From assembly GCF_030908245.1 (NCBI RefSeq), contig NZ_JAVFJJ010000014.1:24117-88116 (forward strand): 64,000 bases of DNA, in the 5' to 3' direction. Below are positions 33,715 to 42,964 of this stretch, one piece after another; position 1 is the first letter of the stretch, and each line of letters starts with the position of its first letter. The translations under genes were made by a program, and so were the position numbers. The DNA is from Sinomonas sp. ASV322 (GTDB taxonomy: Bacteria > Actinomycetota > Actinomycetes > Actinomycetales > Micrococcaceae). The notes under the pieces are model-generated. The model was given only the letters and a program-made list of their open reading frames with translations, searched no databases and was not told where the DNA came from.

Positions 33715-34514
33715 ACAGCCAGCTCATCCCCGGCCTAGGCCCCGCCCCCGCCCGCCCAGACGCCCCCGTCCTCGAGGTCCGCGGGCTCGCCAAGGCCTAC
33801 CACGGCCAGAGCGTGCTCAAGAGCGTGGACTTCAGCATCCGGCGCGGCCAGGTCAAGGCCGTCCTGGGCCCGTCCGGCTCGGGCAAGTCCACCATGCTCC
33901 GGCTCATGGCCCTCCTCGAGCCCGCCGACGCAGGCCGCATCCTCCTCGACGGGCACGAGCTCGGCGGCCTCGGCGCCCGCGGGAAGCCCAAGCCCGAGCG
34001 TGCCCTGGCCCGCGAGCGCCAGTCCATCGGCATGGTGTTCCAGAGGTTCAACCTCTTCCCCCACCTCACCGCCGCCCGCAACGTCGCCCTCGGCCTCACC
34101 GCCGTGAAGGGCACCCACCACCGCGACGCCCACGACCAGGCCATGGCCATGCTCGAGCGCGTCGGCCTCGCCCACCGCGCTGGTCACTACCCATCGGAGC
34201 TCTCCGGCGGGCAGCAGCAGCGCGTCGCGATCGCCCGCGCCCTGGTCATGAACCCCACCGTCCTGCTCTTCGACGAGCCCACCTCCGCCCTGGACCCAGA
34301 GCTCGTCGGCGAGGTCCTCAAAGTCATGGAAGACCTCGCCGAGGACGGCATGACCATGATCGTCGTCACCCACGAGGTCCGCTTCGCCCGCCGCGTCGCG
34401 GACGAGGTCACGCTCTTCGACGAAGGCGTCATCGTCGAAGCCGCAGCGCCAGACGAGTTCTTCGACAACCCCCACCACGAACGGACGCGGCGGTTCCTGA
34501 GCCACGTCCATTGA
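33711..34514 (+). CDS. Amino-acid ABC transporter ATPase (cassette 2)
   Basis: 267 residues with an N-terminal extension of about 20. Walker [10 protein letters not shown], signature LSGGQQQR, Walker [13 protein letters not shown] and VVTHEVRFARRV are present. A run of over 30 nt around [13 protein letters not shown] looks identical in DNA to the same part of cassette 1, otherwise codon choice differs. The 78-bp gap to the next gene is rich in AGCAGCAA-like repeats and holds no gene. Confidence 0.9.
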   Translation: MNSQLIPGLGPAPARPDAPVLEVRGLAKAYHGQSVLKSVDFSIRRGQVKAVLGPSGSGKSTMLRLMALLEPADAGRILLDGHELGGLGARGKPKPERALARERQSIGMVFQRFNLFPHLTAARNVALGLTAVKGTHHRDAHDQAMAMLERVGLAHRAGHYPSELSGGQQQRVAIARALVMNPTVLLFDEPTSALDPELVGEVLKVMEDLAEDGMTMIVVTHEVRFARRVADEVTLFDEGVIVEAAAPDEFFDNPHHERTRRFLSHVH

Positions 34515-34592
34515 TGCCCGCGGAGCAGAACCGCGCAGCAAAACCGCAGCAAGATCCAGCAGCAAGACACAGCAGCACGTAGGAGCATTCCG

Positions 34593-36302
34593 TTGCGTAA
34601 ACTCGCCACCTTCCACCGATCCGCGTCCGACGCGGCCCCCGTCATCCTCACGGGGGCCACGTTCCACACGCTCGAGCCAGCAGCATCGGGGGACCCGGCC
34701 GCGCCCGAGGCCGTGCTCGTCTTCGGCGCCGACATCGCGGCCGTCGGTTCCCTCGAGGAGTGCCGCGCCGCCGCGGCCCAGGTGAGCCCTACGGAACCAG
34801 ACGTGACGGACCTGGGCGGCGCCGTCGTCGTCCCCGGCTTCATCGACGCCCACGCGCACCCCCTCATGCTGGGCCAGATGATGACGTGGGTGGACTGCGG
34901 GCCGGAGAAGGCGGGATCGATCCCCGAGATTGTCGCGCTCCTGCGCGGCGCGGCCGAGCGGACTCCCGCGGGGCGGCCCGTGCGAGGCTTCGGCTACGAG
35001 CACCGCAACCTCGCAGAGGGCCGGCACCCGACGCGCTTCGAGCTCGACGGCGTCGCGACGGACCGCGAGGTGTACCTCATGAACGCGTCGGGGCACGGCG
35101 GGGTCGTGAATTCGTACACGCTCGGGCTCCACGGCGTCACGCGGGAGACGCCGAACCCGAAGGGCGGCGAGTTCTTCCGGGACGCGGACGGCGAGCTCAC
35201 GGGCGAGCTCTCCGACGCGGCCTGCAACGTGCTCACGGGCCTGCACGGGGTCAAGATCGGCCACCACGGGCCCAACTTCCACCTCGCCGACGAGCCCGAG
35301 GAACATCTCCGGCAGCTCGCCGCGGCACAGGAGAACTTCCTCGCGGGCGGCGTCACGACGATCGGCGACGCGCAGGTCTCGCGGCGCGAGTTCGACATGT
35401 ATCTGCGGCTCGCGGGCGCCGGCGGGCTCAAGACCCGCGTGAGCATGTACCTGCTCTCGCATCTCCTCGACGAGGCGCTCGAGATGGGCCTGCACGGCGC
35501 GTTCGGGAACGACATGCTGAGCTTCGCGGGCATCAAGCTCTACGCCGACGGCACGCTCGGCGGCTGGACGGCGTACTTCCCCGACGGCTACGTGGGCGAC
35601 CCGTGCCGCACAGGCCAGCTCTACCACGAGCCGGACGAGTACCGCGAGCTCGTGCGCCGTGCCCATGCGGCCGGGCTCCAGACGGCGACGCACGCACAGT
35701 CGCCGACAGCGCTCGAGATGGTCATCGGCGCGATCGAGGCGGCGCAGGCTGAGAGGCCCGACGACGACGCGCGGCACCGGATCGAGCATTGCGGCCTGCC
35801 GACGTCCGAGCAGATTGAGCGCATGGCTGCCGCGCGCATCTACCCCGTGAACCAGCCGCAGCACCACTACAACTGGGGCGAGGGCGTCACCGCGGCAATC
35901 GGAACGCCCGGCGAGCGCTTCAACCCGCTCGGCGAGTTCGTCGCGGCGGGTGTGCCCGTGACGATCAGCTCCGACGCACCCGTCGCGGACCCGCGCCCGC
36001 TCGAGGCGATCCAGGCCGCCGTCACACGCGTCACGCGGCGCGGCCACAAGCTCGGTCCCGACGAGTTGCGGATTTCGCGCGAGGAGGCACTGCGCGCGCA
36101 CACGATCAACGCGGCCCGCGTGATTGGGCGCGAGGACGAGCTCGGCTCGATCGCGGTCGGGAAGCGCGCCGACTTCGCGATCCTCTCGGCGGATCCTTTC
36201 GAGGTGCCCGAACACGAGATCGCCCAGATCGAGGTGCTCGCGACGTGGGTTGACGGCCTCGTGCGGCACACCGCCCAGATCAAGCAGCCCGCCGGCGCGT
36301 AG
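34593..36302 (+). CDS. YtcJ-like metal-dependent amidohydrolase (amidohydrolase 3 family)
   Basis: 569 residues from a TTG at 34593, with AGGAG 7 nt upstream. The metal-binding HxH is at 87-89 (GFIDAHAHP), with later family motifs GIKLYADGTLGG, HRIEHCG and ISSDAPVADPRPL. The closing GSIAVGKRADFAILSADPF is the typical C-terminal sandwich of exo-acting amidohydrolases. It hydrolyses an amide or formamide bond; the substrate is unknown. It follows the transporter and precedes the TPP enzyme by 9 nt, so it is part of the catabolic operon. Confidence 0.86.
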   Translation: MRKLATFHRSASDAAPVILTGATFHTLEPAASGDPAAPEAVLVFGADIAAVGSLEECRAAAAQVSPTEPDVTDLGGAVVVPGFIDAHAHPLMLGQMMTWVDCGPEKAGSIPEIVALLRGAAERTPAGRPVRGFGYEHRNLAEGRHPTRFELDGVATDREVYLMNASGHGGVVNSYTLGLHGVTRETPNPKGGEFFRDADGELTGELSDAACNVLTGLHGVKIGHHGPNFHLADEPEEHLRQLAAAQENFLAGGVTTIGDAQVSRREFDMYLRLAGAGGLKTRVSMYLLSHLLDEALEMGLHGAFGNDMLSFAGIKLYADGTLGGWTAYFPDGYVGDPCRTGQLYHEPDEYRELVRRAHAAGLQTATHAQSPTALEMVIGAIEAAQAERPDDDARHRIEHCGLPTSEQIERMAAARIYPVNQPQHHYNWGEGVTAAIGTPGERFNPLGEFVAAGVPVTISSDAPVADPRPLEAIQAAVTRVTRRGHKLGPDELRISREEALRAHTINAARVIGREDELGSIAVGKRADFAILSADPFEVPEHEIAQIEVLATWVDGLVRHTAQIKQPAGA

Positions 36303-36311
36303 AAGGAAGCC

Positions 36312-37949
36312 ATGGAAACGCTCACCGAACAGGCCCTTGAGGCGAGGGTTGCCACGAGCAACGCGGGCCTCGCCGTCATGACGACCCTGCGGAACTACGG
36401 GATCGACACGATTTTCGGCATCCCCGGGACGCACAATCTCGAGTTCTACCGCCACCTCGCTCCCCTCGGTATCCACCCGGTGACGTCCCGCCACGAGCAG
36501 GGCGCGGGCTACGCCGCCGACGGGTGGGCGCAGCAGACGGGCCTGCCCGGCGTCGTCATCACGACGTCGGGCCCGGGGCTGCTCAACGCGCTCTCGGCGG
36601 CGGGGACCGCGTTCTGCGAGTCGCGGCCGCTGCTCATCCTCTCCCCCGGACCGGCCCTCGGCGAGGAGTTCGCGGACCGCGGCGCGCTGCACGAGACGAA
36701 GGACTCGACGGGTGCGGCCGCCGCCGTCGTCGAATGGAGCCGTCGGGTCTCGACGGCCGCGGAGGCCGTCGAAGCCGTGCACGACGCGTTCGCCCTCTTC
36801 CGCGGCACCCGGCCGCGGCCCGTGCACGTCGAGGTGCCGCTCGACGTCCTCGAAGGCGAGGCGGCGCTTCCCGACGGCTTGCTCGCGGCGCGCCCGGCGC
36901 CGTCGCCGGCCCCCGCGGACGACGACGACGTCCGGGCGGCCGTGCGCGTCCTCGCCTCCGCAACGTCCCCCGTGATCCTCGCGGGCGGCGGCTCGCTGCC
37001 AGCGGGCGACGGCGTGCGGCGGCTCGCGGAACTCCTCGGCGCGCCCGTCGTGACGACCCTCAACGGCAAAGCGGCCGTGCCCGAATCGCATCCGCTATCG
37101 CTGGGCTCGGACATCCGCCTCCCGGGCGCCCAGCGGCTGTGCTCGTCCGCCGACGTTCTCCTGATCATCGGATCCAAGGTGGGCGAGGCCGAGATGTGGG
37201 GCGGCGCCGTCGTTCCCTCGGGGACGGTCGTTCGCGTGGACATCCTCGAACGGCAGATGGACACGAATGTCCCGGCGGACGTGCGGCTCGTGGGCCATTC
37301 GGCCGCCGTCGTGCCGCAGCTCGTCGGGGCGCTCGAGGCGACAGGCGCGCACGCCGAAGGCGGCGCTGAGCGAGCCGCGGCCACGCGCGTTCGGCTCACG
37401 GCCGAGGCGCGAGCGATGGCGCCCGGCCTCGCGACCCTCGCGGGCGAGCTCGCGGCGGTGCTGCCGGCGGACGCGATTGTCGCCGGGGACTCGTCCCAGA
37501 TCACCTACTTCGGGACGTCAACCTTCATCCCGCAGGACCGGCCGCATTCCTTCCTCTACACGCCCGCGTACGCGACGCTCGGCTATGGGCTGCCCGCGGC
37601 GATCGGGGCGAAGGTCGCCGCGCCCGGGCGGCCGGTCGTGTGTGTGGCCGGCGACGGCGCGCTCATGTTCGCGATCCAAGAGCTCGCCACTGCCGTCGAA
37701 CAGCGCCTTGACCTCGTCGTCGTGTGCGCGGACAACGGCGGCTACGCCGAGATCCGGCAGAACGAGGCCGATCGGGGGATTCCCGCCGTCGGCGTCGACC
37801 TCCACCAGCCCGATTGGGCCGCCCTCGCGACGGCCTTCGGCGGGCACGGCGTGCGGGTGGGCTCGGCCGCTGAGGTGGGTCCCGCCGTCGTCCGCGCCCT
37901 CGACGCGGGTGGCCTCCAGCTCGTACACGTCCCCCTCGCCCTCTTCTAA
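36312..37949 (+). CDS. Thiamine-diphosphate-dependent 2-oxo-acid decarboxylase / acetolactate-synthase-like enzyme
   Basis: 545 residues. The catalytic glutamate is Glu62 in SRHEQGAGYAADG. The ThDP-binding GDG motif is at 447-449 with Asn475 at its end (GDGALMF...CADNGG). The layout is that of the acetolactate synthase superfamily, which also includes 2-ketoarginine (AruI) and benzoylformate decarboxylases. Biosynthetic acetolactate synthase is unlikely because no ilvN or ilvC follows. With an aminotransferase and amino-acid importers in the same region, decarboxylation of a 2-oxo acid is my preferred inference. Confidence 0.8.
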   Translation: METLTEQALEARVATSNAGLAVMTTLRNYGIDTIFGIPGTHNLEFYRHLAPLGIHPVTSRHEQGAGYAADGWAQQTGLPGVVITTSGPGLLNALSAAGTAFCESRPLLILSPGPALGEEFADRGALHETKDSTGAAAAVVEWSRRVSTAAEAVEAVHDAFALFRGTRPRPVHVEVPLDVLEGEAALPDGLLAARPAPSPAPADDDDVRAAVRVLASATSPVILAGGGSLPAGDGVRRLAELLGAPVVTTLNGKAAVPESHPLSLGSDIRLPGAQRLCSSADVLLIIGSKVGEAEMWGGAVVPSGTVVRVDILERQMDTNVPADVRLVGHSAAVVPQLVGALEATGAHAEGGAERAAATRVRLTAEARAMAPGLATLAGELAAVLPADAIVAGDSSQITYFGTSTFIPQDRPHSFLYTPAYATLGYGLPAAIGAKVAAPGRPVVCVAGDGALMFAIQELATAVEQRLDLVVVCADNGGYAEIRQNEADRGIPAVGVDLHQPDWAALATAFGGHGVRVGSAAEVGPAVVRALDAGGLQLVHVPLALF

Positions 37950-37978
37950 CCCGCGCCCCAACCCGCCCCACCCGCCCT

Positions 37979-37998
37979 TTCCAGTACGCGTACTGGAA
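37979..37998. promoter_or_regulatory. 20-bp perfect palindrome
   Basis: TTCCAGTACGCGTACTGGAA reads the same on both strands without interruption. It lies in the 160-bp gap between the TPP enzyme and the M20 amidohydrolase, about 110 bp before the latter's start. With no loop it is better suited to protein binding than to termination, and is probably an operator for the amidohydrolase gene. Confidence 0.65.
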
Positions 37999-38109
37999 GG
38001 GACACGCCCGAACCGGGGCGCCGGACCCCGTGATTCCGCGGTTCGACCCAGGCCGAGTCCGCCCGACATCGACTGCAGAACCCCCAACGCGTACAGAACG
38101 GAACACGAT

Positions 38110-39684
38110 ATGACCGCCAAGGCGACCGCTCAGCATTGGATCGGCGAGAACATGCCGCGGCTTTCCGAGTGGCATCGCCACATCTGGGAACTCGCCGAGC
38201 CTGCGTGGCGCGAGCACCGCTCGGCGGCGTGGTACGTCGAGAGGCTGCGCTCCGAGGGCTTCTCGGTCGAGGCCGGGAGCGCCGGGATGCCGACGGCGTT
38301 CGCTGCCGAGTGGGAGAGCCCGGCAGGTCCCGGCCCCACGCTCCTCACGTACGCCGAGTACGACGCCGTGCCGGGCAACTGCCAGGCCGCGACGACGTAC
38401 CCCGAACCACGCGACGGGCTCAGCTCGCATGCGCCGGGGCACACCGACCCGCATTCAGCGCTCGGCATCTCGACGCTCGCGGGCCTGCTCGGCACGAAGC
38501 ACGCGATGGAGGTCCACGGCATCTCGGGCACGCTCCGCTACACGGGCGAGCCGGCGGAGAAGGTCCAGGGCTCGAAGGTCGTCCACGGGCTGCGTGGCTA
38601 TTATGACGGCGTGGATGCGATCGTGAGCTTCCACCCCTTCTACATGCTCCCGCTGTGCAACACCGCCCGCTGGGACACGCAGTGCGGCGCGTACTATTCG
38701 CGCGTCTACACCTTCGTGTGCGACGAGCCCGAGACATGGCAGCTCAGCGCCTCCGACGCCGTCAACCCGAACTCCCCCATCCCGGCGTCGCATTCGGCGG
38801 CCCGTGCACCGGGGGCGAACGTCGCGCTCATGGCGATGTACACGTCGTCGCGCGTCATGCAGGACGCGATGCTGCCGAGCTTCGGCGGGTGGAGCCTCTC
38901 CGACGCGATCCTCGCCCATGGGCAGGCGACGGCGGACAACCTTCCCGCGCGCGTCGCCTCGATCCAGTACTCGTGGCGGTGCCCGAATCTCGAGATGGCC
39001 GAGCACGTGCTTGCCGTCCTCGACCGCAACGCCGAACACGCGGCTGCCATGGCGCACTGCCGGCTCGAGACAACGTGGGTCGCGCGGAACCGCCCGGGGC
39101 GGACCAACCATGTGCTCGCCGCGGCGCTCTACGCGAACCTCGAGTGCGTCGGGGCACCCGGGTACGGGCCCGAGGCCGTTGACGCCGCGCGCAAGATCCA
39201 AGCCTCGCTCGGAATCGAGCCGATGGACCGCCCCTTCCTCGAGGAATGCGAGCGGCTCATCGCTCCGCAGGACGCGGAGGCAGCTCTTCGCGAGCATCTC
39301 GCGCCGTGGCAGAAGAACTGGACGAGCGACGACTATGTCGAGATGACGCATTACGCCCCGACCGTGCGCTTCTACGTCTCGCGCCCCGCGCTCAAGCCCG
39401 CGGCCGGACGCGGTCCTTACCCCGCGTGGGTCATGAACGCCCTCGGCGGGATCCCCGCGGCGATCGATCCGACAATTTCCGTCGCCGGGCGCACGATTGC
39501 GGGGACATTCATCGACCTCCTCACGCGGCCCGAGCTGCTCGACGACGCGCGGGCCGAGTTCGACCGGAGGACGGCGGAGGATCCGCAGCCACCGCTCCTC
39601 CCCGCGGACTTCATGCCGCCGACCGAGCTTCCGTGGCCCGACTACCGCCGTGAGGCCGACGGCTCTCGCAGCTGGCAGCCGTAG
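38110..39684 (+). CDS. AbgB-like M20-family amidohydrolase
   Basis: 524 residues. The N-terminus (HRHIWELAEPAWREHRSAAW) and the ALLTYAEYDAVPG segment match the aminobenzoyl-glutamate utilisation B group. The conserved GLRGYYDGVDAIVSFHP and SRPALKPAAGRGPYP regions follow. These enzymes cleave N-acyl amino-acid amide bonds with two metal ions in the cytosol. Histidine and acidic metal ligands are present but I cannot map each by eye. It may release the amino acid imported by the preceding transporters. GGAAC lies upstream, a modest ribosome site. Confidence 0.82.
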   Translation: MTAKATAQHWIGENMPRLSEWHRHIWELAEPAWREHRSAAWYVERLRSEGFSVEAGSAGMPTAFAAEWESPAGPGPTLLTYAEYDAVPGNCQAATTYPEPRDGLSSHAPGHTDPHSALGISTLAGLLGTKHAMEVHGISGTLRYTGEPAEKVQGSKVVHGLRGYYDGVDAIVSFHPFYMLPLCNTARWDTQCGAYYSRVYTFVCDEPETWQLSASDAVNPNSPIPASHSAARAPGANVALMAMYTSSRVMQDAMLPSFGGWSLSDAILAHGQATADNLPARVASIQYSWRCPNLEMAEHVLAVLDRNAEHAAAMAHCRLETTWVARNRPGRTNHVLAAALYANLECVGAPGYGPEAVDAARKIQASLGIEPMDRPFLEECERLIAPQDAEAALREHLAPWQKNWTSDDYVEMTHYAPTVRFYVSRPALKPAAGRGPYPAWVMNALGGIPAAIDPTISVAGRTIAGTFIDLLTRPELLDDARAEFDRRTAEDPQPPLLPADFMPPTELPWPDYRREADGSRSWQP

Positions 39685-39739
39685 GGCAGCCGGCGCGCTC
39701 CCGATCCAACCGCCGGACGCGGCGACTGCCCGGCACGCG

Positions 39740-40789
39740 CTAACCCGGGAGATCGTCGAGGCGCTCGCGGGCGCGCTGAGCCACGCGGCGACGCTGATCG
39801 GCGAGGCGCGCAGCCAGTTTGCGCGAACGTTCGGCGTCGGCAGTCTGCCGTTCGGCGCCGAGCAGCTCCTCCTCGAGGTCAGCAGCCTGGGCGCGGAGTT
39901 CGCGGAGTCGTGCGGCGAGTTCGCCGCGGCGTGCCCGAGTCTCGGAAGTGCGGCGCTCGGCCTCGGCAAGGTCGGCGCTGGCCCGCTCGGCAGCGCGTTC
40001 GGCGTCGTCGGCGTCGGCCTGTGCTCTCGCCTGGGCGGCGCGCTCGCGCTCCGCTCGGCGCCGCGCCTCGTCGTCGGGCTCACGATACGCCGTCGGCTGC
40101 TCCGAGCCCCGAGCCCCCCTCGATTCCGGGGCGCCAGGCGTGGCGTTCTGACCGACAGTCTCCTGAACCGCCACGTCAGGGGCCGCTGCGCCGGCGCTCG
40201 AAACCGCCGCCGCGCCCGGAACCGCTGTTGCGCCCCGGACCGCGGTTGCGCGCCGGACCGCGGTTGCTCCCGGAACCGCAAGCGCCCCCGGAACGGCAAC
40301 CGCCCCCGAGAGGTCGACTGGATCGATGCCGTTGCTCGACAACGCGCGCACGAGCTGCCCACTCGCGGCAGCGAGCCCAGCCTCGGGGTCGGCCATCGCG
40401 GCCCGCAGGGTCTGCTCGACGTCAACCGCCGCGGCGTTGCTGATGGCCGCACCGCATTCCCCAGCGGCCGCGCGGACGTCGGCGACGGCGCCGGCCAGCA
40501 CCTTCTGGCGATCTTGGCCGAGCCGACGCAGAGCGTCAGGGTCGCGCTCGTCTTGGGCGTGGCGCAGCGACGCTCCCAAGCCGAGGACGCCCTCAAGTGT
40601 CCCCGGGCGATGCCGCGCAAGCATGTTCACGGCCCACGCAGCCATGGAGGGCTTGGAAAGCTTCGCGATCTGTTTCGCGAGGAGTGGGTTCCCCTCCGAC
40701 CGGGCGGCCTTGGCCTGATCGTTCCGCGCCGACGTGAACTCCCCGATCGGCAAGCCGTACAGTTCCGCCGCGACCGCAGCCAGATCCAT
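39740..40789 (-). CDS. Hypothetical coiled-coil protein with hexapeptide repeats
   Basis: 349 residues of unknown function. The N-terminal 120 residues (MDLAAVAAELYGLPIGEFTS, then RNDQAKAAR) look globular and helical. The middle has hexapeptide repeats AVPGAL, AVPGAT, AVRRAT, AVRGAT, AVPGAA, encoded by about five 18-bp units near 40210-40308. The C-terminal 130 residues are a charged coiled coil rich in Arg, Ala and Glu. Similar proteins are common in Arthrobacter relatives. Convergent with the M20 gene. Confidence 0.7.
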   Translation of the reverse strand: MDLAAVAAELYGLPIGEFTSARNDQAKAARSEGNPLLAKQIAKLSKPSMAAWAVNMLARHRPGTLEGVLGLGASLRHAQDERDPDALRRLGQDRQKVLAGAVADVRAAAGECGAAISNAAAVDVEQTLRAAMADPEAGLAAASGQLVRALSSNGIDPVDLSGAVAVPGALAVPGATAVRRATAVRGATAVPGAAAVSSAGAAAPDVAVQETVGQNATPGAPESRGARGSEQPTAYREPDDEARRRAERERAAQARAQADADDAERAAERASADLAEAERRTSETRARRGELAARLRELRAQAADLEEELLGAERQTADAERSRKLAARLADQRRRVAQRARERLDDLPG

Positions 40790-40927
40790 GCGTCACATCA
40801 TAAGGCTGGGCATGCAAGGCACGCGGGCCGTGATCCGCACGACGGCGGCCGAGAAGGGCGGCGTGGAAGCGTCTGCGGTGGTCCCGTCGCTGCCTTAGCC
40901 GGACTGGCTCGCGTAGGCTCGGAGCCG

Positions 40928-41542
40928 ATGGCTGAGACGGAGGTTCGGGACGCGTATTCCCGACGGGCGGCGGAATATGCGGAACTGTTCGGGGCGGTGG
41001 ACAAGGCCCACGAACAGGATCAGGGGCTCATCGCGCAGTGGGCGATGACCGTGCGCGGGCCAGTCCTCGATGCAGGTTGTGGGCCGGGCCATTGGACCGC
41101 TTTCCTTCACGACCGAGGCCTTGAGGTCGAAGGCGTCGACCTCACGCCCTCGTTCATTGAGCACGCCCGGACGCATTTCCCTGGTGTGCGGTTCCGAGTT
41201 GTGTCGTTCGCTGACCTTGGAGTTCAGCGCGGCCTTTTTGGAGGGATCCTCTCCTGGTACTCCCTCATCCACATTCCTCCGGATGATCTCGAGTCCGTGC
41301 TGCGCGTATTCGGGCGCTGCATCTCCCTTGGGGGGACGCTCCTGGTGGGCTTCTTCGAGGGTCCCGACGGCGAGGCATTCCCCCATGCTGTCACTACTGC
41401 CTACTACTGGTCCGCCGATGGAATGTCCTCCCACCTTGCCCGCGCAGGCTTCGAAGTCGTCGGCATCCAGGGGAGAACTGATCCTGGACACCGCCCCCAC
41501 GCTGCGATGGTCGCCCGCCGACTCCCCGACGAGGGCGAATGA
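40928..41542 (+). CDS. SAM-dependent methyltransferase
   Basis: 204 residues. The SAM-binding motif I is VLDAGCGPGHWTAFL (about 46-60), with VEGVDLTPSFIEHAR as motif II and the following GILSWYSLIHIPPDDL as the post-motif segment. It belongs to the class I small-molecule methyltransferases; the substrate is unknown. Divergent from the coiled-coil gene. GC is lower here and in the next two genes. Confidence 0.85.
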   Translation: MAETEVRDAYSRRAAEYAELFGAVDKAHEQDQGLIAQWAMTVRGPVLDAGCGPGHWTAFLHDRGLEVEGVDLTPSFIEHARTHFPGVRFRVVSFADLGVQRGLFGGILSWYSLIHIPPDDLESVLRVFGRCISLGGTLLVGFFEGPDGEAFPHAVTTAYYWSADGMSSHLARAGFEVVGIQGRTDPGHRPHAAMVARRLPDEGE

Positions 41543-41656
41543 TGCTTCCAATACCTTCGGGCAGACGCTGAACGCTTACGGCGACGGATCGGCCACAGCA
41601 CCTCTTCGATGGCGATGCCCAACGCACCTTCACTCCGCTGCGCGCGGTCGGGCACG

Positions 41657-42337
41657 TCATCGATGTGCTGCATTCGAGCGGATCGTGACGCCAGCGCTGA
41701 GCTCGAGGGCTCCGGTCGCTCTGCTGTCGACGTGCACCGTGAGGCCTCGGGCCCCGCTCGGCGTGGTTGTCGGGAACCAGTGTCGGCCGGAGGTCACGAA
41801 GATGAGAAGCCCTTCGACGTTTCCAACAGGCTGGAATGTCGGCGCACCGTTACCGTAGGCGTCGATGCCGAACACCGATCCCACCCGCGCCGCGGCTCGG
41901 GGGACGTCTTCGACTGCGATGCCGACCTCGCTGATGCATTGGACGTGCTCCGGGCGGAACGGCCCGATCCGCTCGTCGGGGATGTCCCTGCGGATGATGA
42001 ACTCAAGGATGTTGCCATCGGGGTCCAGGAAGTAGAGGGAGCGAGCGTTCCAGTGCGGCGACGTTTCGAATTCGTCCCTGCCCTCGGCATCGCGCAGCAG
42101 CGGCACGCGGTCGGCGATCCACTCCTTGGCGCTGTCGAACATGAGCCGCGGGACCGTAAACGCGAGATGCTGTCTGCCCGGGCCAATCGACCCCTCGTGA
42201 AGTGCGAGCCGCGACGAGCCCGCCCGTACGGTCAGGGACCTTCCCCTACGGGTCGTGTGAAGCCGGAGGACGGAGCCGTAGAACGACTCCGCGCGGAGAA
42301 CGTCCTCTGTTTCGAAATCCACCGAGATGATGCGCAT
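41657..42337 (-). CDS. VOC (glyoxalase/dioxygenase) superfamily protein
   Basis: 226 residues from the ATG at 42337 (GGTGGGG upstream). An N-terminal VOC module is seen in MRIISVDFETEDVLRAESFY, QHLAFTVPR and LYFLDPDGNILEFIIRRD (metal-ligand Glu), followed by a second half-module (VGIAVEDVPRAAARVGSVFG). Such proteins are metal-dependent lyases, dioxygenases or resistance proteins. Divergent from soxR, so redox-linked control is possible. Confidence 0.82.
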   Translation of the reverse strand: MRIISVDFETEDVLRAESFYGSVLRLHTTRRGRSLTVRAGSSRLALHEGSIGPGRQHLAFTVPRLMFDSAKEWIADRVPLLRDAEGRDEFETSPHWNARSLYFLDPDGNILEFIIRRDIPDERIGPFRPEHVQCISEVGIAVEDVPRAAARVGSVFGIDAYGNGAPTFQPVGNVEGLLIFVTSGRHWFPTTTPSGARGLTVHVDSRATGALELSAGVTIRSNAAHR

Positions 42338-42401
42338 GGTCCCCACCCAACATGCTCAAGCCCGCTTGAGGTCAAGTTCGCCGGAGTGGCATCCTTGAAC
42401 G

Positions 42402-42887
42402 ATGCCCCGGATCGCCCCCGACGAACTCCTCGCCATCGGCTTTGTGGCGCGTCGTTCCGGGACGAGAGTCTCCGCACTGCGCTACTACGAAGAGCGCGGC
42501 CTCATCCGCGCGGTCCGGTCGGAGATCGGCAGACGACTGTTCCCGCGCCACACGCTGCGCCGGCTGGCCGTGATCGCCGCCGGGCAGCGCATCGGGCTCT
42601 CATTGGAGCAGATCAGCAGCACGCTCAGCGGCGTCCCAGCTGATCGCGCTCCGACCCAGCGCGAGTGGACGCGGATCAGCGCCGATTGGGCCCGGCTGGT
42701 CGCAGCCCGCATCGCCGAGCTCCAAGCCCTCCAGAATGACCTCGAAGGGTGCATTGGCTGCGGCTGCCTCTCCTTGGGGCGCTGTACCCTGTTCAATCCC
42801 AGCGACGCCGCAGCTTCGGAAGGCCCAGGCTCCCGGTGGGTCAGATCGGCATCGGCCCCAACCTCGACCGGCCAAACGAAGCCATAG
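42402..42887 (+). CDS. soxR: SoxR-type redox-sensing MerR-family regulator
   Basis: 161 residues. The MerR winged helix is at the N-terminus (GFVARRSGTRVSALRYYEERG). The [2Fe-2S] ligands are Cys117, Cys120, Cys122 and Cys128 in CIGCGCLSLGRC, the CX2CXCX5C signature of SoxR. It senses redox-active compounds and activates divergent or nearby promoters; the VOC gene at 41657 is the immediate candidate. The C-terminal tail is a little longer than usual. Confidence 0.93.
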   Translation: MPRIAPDELLAIGFVARRSGTRVSALRYYEERGLIRAVRSEIGRRLFPRHTLRRLAVIAAGQRIGLSLEQISSTLSGVPADRAPTQREWTRISADWARLVAARIAELQALQNDLEGCIGCGCLSLGRCTLFNPSDAAASEGPGSRWVRSASAPTSTGQTKP

Positions 42888-42964
42888 CCGGCAAAGAGGG
42901 CATGCTCGCTCACTTGAGCACCTGCGGGGGCACTTCACGCAATCAGATGCCGATTGGTCGTGTC

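Noticed and set aside
33735-37091. 1118-codon open frame on the minus strand
   Set aside because: It is antisense to the ABC ATPase, amidohydrolase and TPP genes, which carry clear motifs. Its Arg/Gly/Ala-rich product has no domain; it is a shadow of high GC3.
40210-40308. Hexapeptide repeats as a left-handed beta-helix acyltransferase
   Set aside because: The AVPGAT units lack the Ile/Leu periodicity of hexapeptide acyltransferases and lie between helical regions.
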